From assembly GCA_007116275.1 (NCBI GenBank), contig SKIU01000079.1, forward strand, positions 1-15,014: a stretch of DNA of 15,014 nt, given 5' to 3'. Below the pieces are notes generated by a model. It was not told where the DNA came from. It searched no databases and saw only the letters and a list, made by a program, of their open reading frames with translations. The stretch is from a candidate division SR1 bacterium. GTDB lineage: Bacteria > Patescibacteriota > Gracilibacteria > Absconditabacterales > Absconditicoccaceae. Of this stretch, positions 9,430-15,014 are shown piece by piece; positions within the stretch are counted from its first letter, which is position 1, and the number at the start of each line of letters is the position of its first letter. The position numbers were made by a program, and so were the translations under genes.

Positions 9430-10068
9430 ATGGATAATCAATTAGTTCGATTTGAAGATGCATACTGTTATTATTTTTGGAAAAAACACGGCATAGCCTC
9501 TACGTGGGGTTTATGACCGTGTTTTTTGGATATTTTTGACCAAAATATAGCAGACAAAGAAACTCATGATGTGATCAGACAATTACAATCTATGGGCAAA
9601 GATAATGAGTATGGACTACTTAATAGGCTTGACAATGATACTGCATGACTTCTTTACTTTGCAAAAGATATACGCTATAAACAAGATTGGAAAAAACTAC
9701 AAAAAAAAGGTCATCTTATAAAATACTATCTAGCAGATATACAGGGAGATGTTACTTGGCAGCGTCAATGTATTGCTTATCCAATAATACATCATCCTCA
9801 AGCAAAGGATCGTATGATATGTATACAAAAAAATATAGACGAGTACAAATGAGCTCAATTCTGTGAGACACGAGTTGAAAAGCTCTACTATGATCCTATC
9901 AAAAACTATAGTTGTTTGCGTATTATGATTACTAAGTGAGTAAGACATCAGATCAGATGCCATCTTGCTAGTATTTGATGTCCTATCATCGGTGAGAAGA
10001 TATACAAAAAAAAGAAAGATATGAGAGATCTTCATCTTTGGAGTATATGAATCAGTACTATTGCATAA
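9430..10068 (+). CDS. RluA-family pseudouridine synthase, compact
   Basis: 212-aa protein converting specific uridines in RNA to pseudouridine. The catalytic block YGLLNRLDNDTAGLLYFAKD (61-80) matches HRLDxxTSGLLLFAK, with Asp68 as catalytic Asp; the usual His before RLD is Asn. The C-terminal GVRHQIRCHLASIGCPIIGE corresponds to the GRxHQIRxHLxxxGxPIxGD motif. There is no N-terminal S4 domain, so it is a short RluA-type enzyme, and sequence alone does not assign the target (rRNA or tRNA). Six TGAs as Gly. Starts one base after the secF stop; its last 11 bases overlap the end of the convergent membrane-protein gene. Confidence 0.85.
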
Positions 10069-11182
10069 ACCTCTTAAACAAACGAGTCTGTTGCAATCCA
10101 GGTCCTACTATATCCCAAATACTAATAGATTGCTCTGGAGTCGTAAGCCTATCTTCGTTTTCTCATGTTCACGACGAATCTATTTGTATGATCGATTTAC
10201 TATCTTTGTAATTTTTATAGTTATCTCCATAATATCTAGGCAAGTACCTATTGAGTATTTGTAAACTATATCCAATGATAGCATCTATGTATGGGTTTTG
10301 TAACCATGGTCATCATATCGCTTCTATAAAGAAATCATTATAATTTTGTTGATATAATTGGTCTAATAGGTTTGTTTCATACTCAATAAATGACTGAGCA
10401 TCTTCTAAATTTTCTTGCACTTGTATTCAAGTACGTGTCGTTTGGTATCATGTTTGTGTATAATCAATACTAACAATTGATTGAGATGGTATTGGAAAGA
10501 CTTCACCATCATAAAATTGGATAAAAGCAAATGTGTTATACAATGGTTTTGATGATGAAAACTCTATTCTTGTGGGTTTCATGATATGATATATATTGTT
10601 CACTGGTGAGGATTCTTTAATTTGGAATTTTCTTTCTTGATTGGGATTTGCTGAAGATCTTACTAGAACCTCAGAGGAAACATCACGTAACGTCATAGGG
10701 ATATCTTTTATGATAATGTGGAGTTTTATGCCGTGATAGTCATAGAAATCCTCCATTTTTGGCACTGTATTGTATTTTGGTAGCGCGAGAAGTAATATAG
10801 CAACAGACAAACATATACTTGTAGGAACAATGACAATAGTGCGCCACCATGCATTACGCTTAATTCATCGTAATAGTATAGCAAAAAGTAGAACAAGTAA
10901 TATGGCTATAGGACCAGGAAGTAATAATGCATATATAAAGAAAAAATAGAAAACAATAGCAACGTGACTGTATGCTATACCATAGATCGCAGTCTTCTCC
11001 CAAGACCATTGAGTCAATAACAAAGCGTAAGAAACGGCTAAGGATCATATAACATATCGTGCATATCGTTGTAGATCATATATAACGGAGGGGAATATAG
11101 TTGTATTATAATAGCTATATAGTTGTAATAAAAAAACTATAAATGCTAGCATTATAAGACTGTTTCTTGTGAGGTTTTTCAT
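10058..11182 (-). CDS. Polytopic membrane protein with C-terminal extracytoplasmic domain
   Basis: 374-aa protein, not recognised. Four to five hydrophobic helices occupy the N-terminal third (about 8-24, 42-58, 66-88, 90-105, 113-135), with a basic loop RGIKRNAWWR between the last two. From about 140 it is a soluble domain: first beta-rich, including a stretch rich in Ser/Pro/Lys, then helical and Tyr/Asn/Gln-rich, ending in a basic RLFKRFMQ. Eight TGAs read as Gly. The start (ATG, complement 11180-11182) is one base after the stop of the small gene upstream, implying co-transcription. Ends TAG inside the 3' end of the pseudouridine synthase gene. The topology is reminiscent of a sensor or assembly factor, but no function can be supported. 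Confidence 0.77.
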
Positions 11183-11183
11183 A

Positions 11184-11447
11184 CTATAACACACTATGTT
11201 CTATAAAAACTATAGACGCTCTTGGCAATGTATTTTTTATCGTACTCACCACTTTCTCTTGGTTATTTTTAGCTTCATCTATATGGATGTGTAGGATGGA
11301 TTCTTTTTCAACAGTGGTCTTCCTATCAACACGCGTATATCATTTACTATAATTAATTTTGCTTATTTTGCTCACTCATAGAGATAAGAGCTGTTGTATA
11401 GTTTTTTTTATCTGACGAGTTGGATACGGACAATATACTATAAGCAT
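11184..11447 (-). CDS. Small CutA-like protein (tentative)
   Basis: 87-aa protein starting MLIVYCPYPTRQIKKTIQQL and read with two TGAs as Gly. The order beta strand, helix, strand with YTRVDRK, then EKESILHIHIDEAKNNQEKVVSTIKNTLP and a final strand ASIVFIEHS resembles the ferredoxin-like CutA1 plan (E..L.IKT....V...IK..HPY..P.I). The CutA HPY and the conserved metal-ligand Cys/His are not evident, so the match is one of pattern rather than motif. Only the start codon at 11445-11447 fits; it lies 3 nt beyond a strong hairpin (11451-11478), leaving almost no leader. One base separates its TAG from the next start. It could instead be an unrelated small alpha/beta protein. Confidence 0.5.
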
Positions 11448-11450
11448 ACA

Positions 11451-11478
11451 AAAAAACAGGATATAAATCCTGTTTTTT
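11451..11478 (-). terminator. Intrinsic terminator or attenuator hairpin
   Basis: A perfect 12-bp inverted repeat: left arm 11451-11462, loop ATAA (11463-11466), right arm 11467-11478, with A/T-runs at both outer edges. It can act on either strand. It starts 16 nt downstream of the FecR-like gene's TAG and ends 3 nt before the next gene's ATG on the - strand. Confidence 0.82.
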
Positions 11479-11494
11479 ATAGTTAATTTCTCGT

Positions 11495-12844
11495 CTATTG
11501 GAAGCGTAAATTATTTGGAAGTGATAGTGTATCATCTTGGTTTCAAAATTCTTGATTTTGTATATAATTCAATGATTGTAAGATTGTATCTATATTATGC
11601 ATATATCTTGGAGGAATATAATATGCACTTTCTATCTGTGAAACTAATTCCGTTGCTATCTTTATAGTATAGGTAAACTGTTTTGCTTCTTTTTGCGTAG
11701 CAGGTTGAGCTAATCAAAATGATTTGTATATATCTATTATTTTTGTTTGTAGAGATCTTACAGATTTTTGGATTATTTCATCATCTCAGCTGTTATATGC
11801 TTGTAGCAATGTCTTCATCTCCGCAGACAGTGAATCTTTTTGTAGATTATTACGAAGTGTATTATTTTGGTCTGGGTTTATTACTGTTTTTTCTTTGTCA
11901 TCAGTAAGAATATCTAATTCTGACACTATCTCCTCATCTACCTGCACTTCCTCTTTTTCAAATGCATTAGATAATGCATCAATACTTAATTCTTCTTCTT
12001 TTTTTATATTATCCTCTACATCAACAAAAGCAACGGTTTGTGAAACATCTTTTTGTACAAGTATTGTTGTGATTTGTGTTTCATTATCAATAAGGGTGAT
12101 ATCATTTGGTGCTAGTGCAAGCGTCTGACTCGATTCAAGATCTGTTTCTAATTCGTCTTGATCGTCTTGTTGGTGTACGACACTAATTTTTGCTCCTTTA
12201 TTTTCTACACGTTGACTATCTCCTTGTGTTGAAAGCTGAAAATGTGATGCTTGAGTCGCTTTCCCTTGACGAACGGTTATATCACTCGTTACTAATACAA
12301 TATCTTGTGTTGTCATGTCTTTTAATGACTGTATTTCCACAAAATCTCCCTGCAATAATTCTATAGTATATGCATCTTCAAGGTGTTTATTGGTCGATAA
12401 GATAAACTTTGCTGGTCAAACTAGTTTAGCTTTTGTTTGTTCATCAATGTGAAATATCAATTCGGTTCCTGGCCTTAATGTGACCGTATCTCCATCACGA
12501 ATTACACTCGTTTGGAGTGGTTTTCCATCGTGTTCGATAAGAAAGCTTCCATTAAAACGAACAACTTGTGCAATATATCATGCTTGTACAGAATCTGTGG
12601 TATTTTGTACAACTAAAGAATTGGTCATATAGCGGATATCATCACGAAAAAAATGTACGCCATATACTGCGAATACAAACAACAAGACAAAACTGGCATA
12701 GGCTATCTTCTTTGCAAATGCATATCTTTGGAGAAATGACTTTTTGATATCTCTTTGTGCGATGACTTTTTGATACAGAAGAAACTTCTCATTGTCAGTG
12801 AGGAACGTATGTTTCTGATGATGAAAATACTCTTTGAGTTTCAT
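11495..12844 (-). CDS. FecR-domain single-pass membrane protein
   Basis: 449-aa protein with a charged cytoplasmic N-terminus (about 45 residues), one membrane segment (about 46-65) and a large extracytoplasmic part. Residues about 85-190 have the FecR pattern: VQAGYIAQVVRFNGS, a DGKPL strand, RDGDTVTLRPGTELIF and LVGPAKFIL. FecR proteins transmit signals to an extracytoplasmic sigma factor or act as anti-sigma factors. A long acidic, low-complexity linker (about 205-340, many D/E/Q) leads to a helical C-terminal domain (about 350-425). No sigma factor is next to it, so signalling is unproven; a ligand-binding or structural role is possible. Five TGAs as Gly; TAG stop. ATG at 12844 chosen; GTG at 12859 is an in-frame alternative. 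Confidence 0.68.
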
Positions 12845-12884
12845 CTCTTCTGTCAACACAAATAAAATAAATTAGTTACATCCT

Positions 12885-12916
12885 TATATACGCACAAGTA
12901 GACAGTTTGTGACAAA
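12885..12916 (-). promoter_or_regulatory. Weak promoter with palindrome TTTGTGACAAA
   Basis: TATATA on the - strand (near 12890-12885) sits about 40-45 nt before the FecR-like ATG, with TTGTCA (12915-12910) 19 bp upstream, a poor spacing. TTTGTGACAAA at 12906-12916 is an 11-bp palindrome covering that -35 position, and part of it (GTGACAA/TTGTCAC) recurs inverted at 12944-12950. It could be an operator; evidence is limited to symmetry and position. Confidence 0.3.
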
Positions 12917-12962
12917 AAAGTCTATATATTGGATATCTAAGTATTGTCACTATATATGTTAT

Positions 12963-12989
12963 AAAAAAACCTCTCTTTTGAGAGGTTTT
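12963..12989 (-). terminator. Intrinsic terminator of thioredoxin-like gene
   Basis: A perfect 10-bp stem (12966-12975 with 12980-12989), a four-base loop, and a seven-T run on the - strand formed by the As at 12963-12969. It lies about 32 nt downstream of the - strand gene ending at 13022, as expected for its terminator. The 162-bp gap 12860-13021 otherwise holds only this and the FecR-like gene's upstream region. Confidence 0.88.
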
Positions 12990-13021
12990 ATGTATACTTA
13001 ATCAATTAATGGTTAATTATA

Positions 13022-13387
13022 TTATATATCACAAGATCCAATTTGTGCAAGTGAACTTAATGGTTGGTCTCCTGCATATTTTTGCCCATCTTGTGTAATC
13101 CATGTTGGAAATCATTCTACACCTGCTGCCTGACATTGGATACGACTCTCATCACAATCAATGAATGTTATCGAATCTACAGCATCGCCAAATCTTTCTT
13201 TCTGGTTTTGACAATGTGGACATCGTAAAGTTCCATACATAATAACACCTTTATCTGTCAAACATTGTGCTAATGCTTCTTTTTGATCTGCAGAATAACC
13301 TGACTGATCAATAGACCCACCTTGGTTTGCACATCCTGCAAGAACAAACATTCCCATAAATAATCATACTAACAATAATTTTTTCAT
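13022..13387 (-). CDS. Thioredoxin-fold lipoprotein with CPHC motif
   Basis: 121-aa exported lipoprotein. Signal MKKLLLVGLFMGMFVLAGC has lipobox LAGC with Cys19 lipidated; Gly8 is TGA. The mature domain contains IMYGTLRCPHCQNQKERFGD with redox motif Cys56-Pro-His-Cys59, then FIDCDES, QCQAAGVEGFPTW (cis-Pro region; the second Gly before FPTW is TGA) and a C-terminal GDQPLSSLAQIG helix. This closely follows the thioredoxin-like domain fused to, or partnered with, VKOR in many bacteria, so it probably takes part in disulfide formation or thiol exchange outside the membrane. No VKOR or DsbB partner is in the window. Monocistronic: own terminator downstream, divergent from the adaptor gene. Confidence 0.88.
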
Positions 13388-13472
13388 AGTATTTATAAAA
13401 ATATAAAAAGTAGTTTCACTGTAGCTGTTCACAAAAGTTTTGCAAGCGAAAGATGATATAATAAATATATCG

Positions 13473-13500
13473 TTGCAAATACAGCCTACAATAGTATAAA
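13473..13500 (+). promoter_or_regulatory. Probable promoter of efflux-adaptor gene
   Basis: TTGCAA (13473-13478), a 16-bp spacer and TATAAA (13495-13500), with a predicted start near 13507 and a leader of about 24 nt before the ATG at 13531. The leader length agrees with the two perfect promoters in the window. It lies in the 143-bp gap between divergent genes. Confidence 0.55.
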
Positions 13501-13530
13501 TAGGTCTAGTTTATTTGTCTCTACACTTAT

Positions 13531-15014
13531 ATGAAAACAACAACATATGTCAGTATTTTCTTTGTACTATCTCTTCTTATCCTCACTGGATGTGGAAGTA
13601 CAGATGTAACTGAAAATGAAAAGCTTGGATTTGAAATACAAGCATTATCAGTGAATGAACTATCTCCTATTGCTACACGAGAAAAGGTTGGATCACTTTT
13701 GGATCAACAACAAATAACTGTCACTGCTCAGGCTGCTGGTAGTGTGTCATCTATACCGTGAAGAGAGGGACAAAATGTACTGAGTGGAGAACCAATTATA
13801 CAGCTAGCAGATACTATATCTTCCTATGGACTACAGGTTCAGAGAGCACAAAATGCATTGGACAGAGCTATAGCGCAAGAGGAACAAACTCGCTTGAGTT
13901 TAGAAGATGCAATAGTTGCTGCAGAAGCTAGTTTGGTTCAAGCAGAAGAAACGCTACGTGTGGCACAAGAAGGTGGAATATTATCATTAAGATGACAAGA
14001 GCTTTCTGCTGAACAAGCTCGTATTGCCAGTGAAAGTCAGCTTCAAAATATCCAAATAAATTTCACTAGTGAATATAATACACTCAAAGATCTTCTTGTC
14101 GATGTTGTAGATCGTGGAGACAGTATATTGGGTGTAACTGACAGATATAGAAACAATAATATAGAATTTAGCACGCTCCTTTCTGCAAAAGATACCCAAC
14201 AAAGACGTATTGCAGAAACTCAACTTTTACAACTCTACCAGACTTTGGATGCAATAAATACATTGGATACTAATGACGTCCTCTGAGTACTAGATCCGAT
14301 GACTAATGCTTATAATCAGATAGCAACATATTTAGCACAGATGCAACAAGTATTCATCAACACAGTAACAGCAGTCAATCTTCCTCAAGCACAACTAGAT
14401 GGTTATGTACAGACATTTGCTAGCTTACAAACAAGAACACAATGATCGAGAGCATGATTTACTGCTTTTCGTACTCAAGCACTCAGTACACTCTCTGATA
14501 TAGATGGATCACTAGCTGGAACTATTACAGAAGAAAGTGCTTCTATCAGTCTTGAATCTACTCGTCTCAATACTGAAAATACTACCACTAATGCTGAAAT
14601 TGCTCTAGCAAATGCTGAGCGTGCCTATATCCAAGCACAAAACAATAGAGAGCAACAAATTGCAATACTCCAGACACAGATCCAAGACGCACAGATTGCG
14701 TATCAAGATACTCTCAGGCAAGCAGCAAAACTTAGCGTCTGATCGCCTGTGCGTGGTGCACTCTGAGAGATACTCGTAACCCCTGGGCAAGAAGTACAAC
14801 CAGGAACACCATTGTTTTCTGTGATAGGGACAGACAATCAACTCTTGCAATTTACGGTTAATGAAAAAGAATTGTGATATCTTGCTGTATGACAAGAGGT
14901 GACTATAGAGCACAATAACGAACAGATTTCGTGATATATCCAAAGTATCCCTCGTCTTGCCAATAATACTATGCAATATAGAGTCGTTGTGTCTGCAGAT
15001 CGTGCATTATCGAC
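13531..15014 (+). CDS. HlyD/RND-type periplasmic adaptor lipoprotein, 3'-truncated
   Basis: At least 494 aa, cut by the window end. Signal MKTTTYVSIFFVLSLLILTG-C gives lipobox LTGC (Cys21). A first biotinyl-lipoyl-like half, ITVTAQAAGSVSSIPGREGQ, is followed by a long Ala/Gln/Glu/Leu-rich alpha-helical hairpin (about 100-395). The second lipoyl half is SGSPVRGALGEILVTPGQEV with PGTPLFSVI, followed by a beta-barrel segment (LLQFTVNEKELGYLAVGQEV). This is the order of membrane-fusion proteins that link an ABC or RND-type inner-membrane transporter to export. The helical hairpin is long for the family. Ten TGAs as Gly, several in the lipoyl halves. A MacB-like permease/ATPase may follow beyond the window; that is not seen. 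Confidence 0.87.

Noticed and set aside
11353..11535. 60-codon - strand frame across the hairpin
   Set aside because: It runs straight through the perfect hairpin and overlaps two better-supported genes in other frames.
11786..12859. Two separate genes in the FecR-like region
   Set aside because: Both pieces are in the same frame and join through TGA codons at 12578-12580 and further on, giving one continuous protein.

Overview
The window is AT-rich, densely packed bacterial DNA in which UGA is not a stop codon. Read with the standard code almost every gene breaks into fragments. Read with UGA as glycine (genetic code 25) the same stretches become 18 continuous genes, all ending in TAA or TAG. 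Over 100 in-frame TGA codons are present by my count, and several fall on family-invariant glycines (PilT Walker B, the RNase III signature, SecF FTGG, the LytR-CpsA-Psr core, a lipobox). UGA=Gly is known from Absconditabacteria (SR1) and Gracilibacteria of the Candidate Phyla Radiation (CPR), so the source is very probably one of these. No rRNA is present to decide between them.

Layout. (1) 1-2136, + strand: the 3' part of cytidylate kinase; then, behind a perfect sigma-70 promoter, a small HEXXH putative metallopeptidase and a UMPH-1-type pyrimidine 5'-nucleotidase joined by a TAATG overlap. (2) 2148-4819, - strand: a five-gene operon read from one perfect promoter (4847-4875). It encodes a PilT-type ATPase, two small charged proteins of unknown function, and two VirB2/TrbC-pilin-like small membrane proteins. 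(3) 4953-10068, + strand: a lipoprotein, a LytR-CpsA-Psr wall-polymer transferase, RNase III, SecF and an RluA-type pseudouridine synthase, tightly spaced. (4) 10058-12844, - strand: a FecR-domain membrane protein, a terminator-like hairpin, a small CutA-like protein and a polytopic membrane protein whose end overlaps the pseudouridine synthase. (5) 13022-15014: a divergent pair, a thioredoxin-fold CPHC lipoprotein (-) and an RND/HlyD-type periplasmic adaptor lipoprotein (+, cut by the window end).

Together the genes are mostly cell-envelope functions (pilus motor and pilin-like subunits, wall-polymer attachment, Sec export, thiol redox, efflux adaptor) mixed with a few nucleotide and RNA housekeeping genes. 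No mobile element, CRISPR array, tRNA or rRNA was recognised. None of the starts I chose has a clear Shine-Dalgarno sequence.
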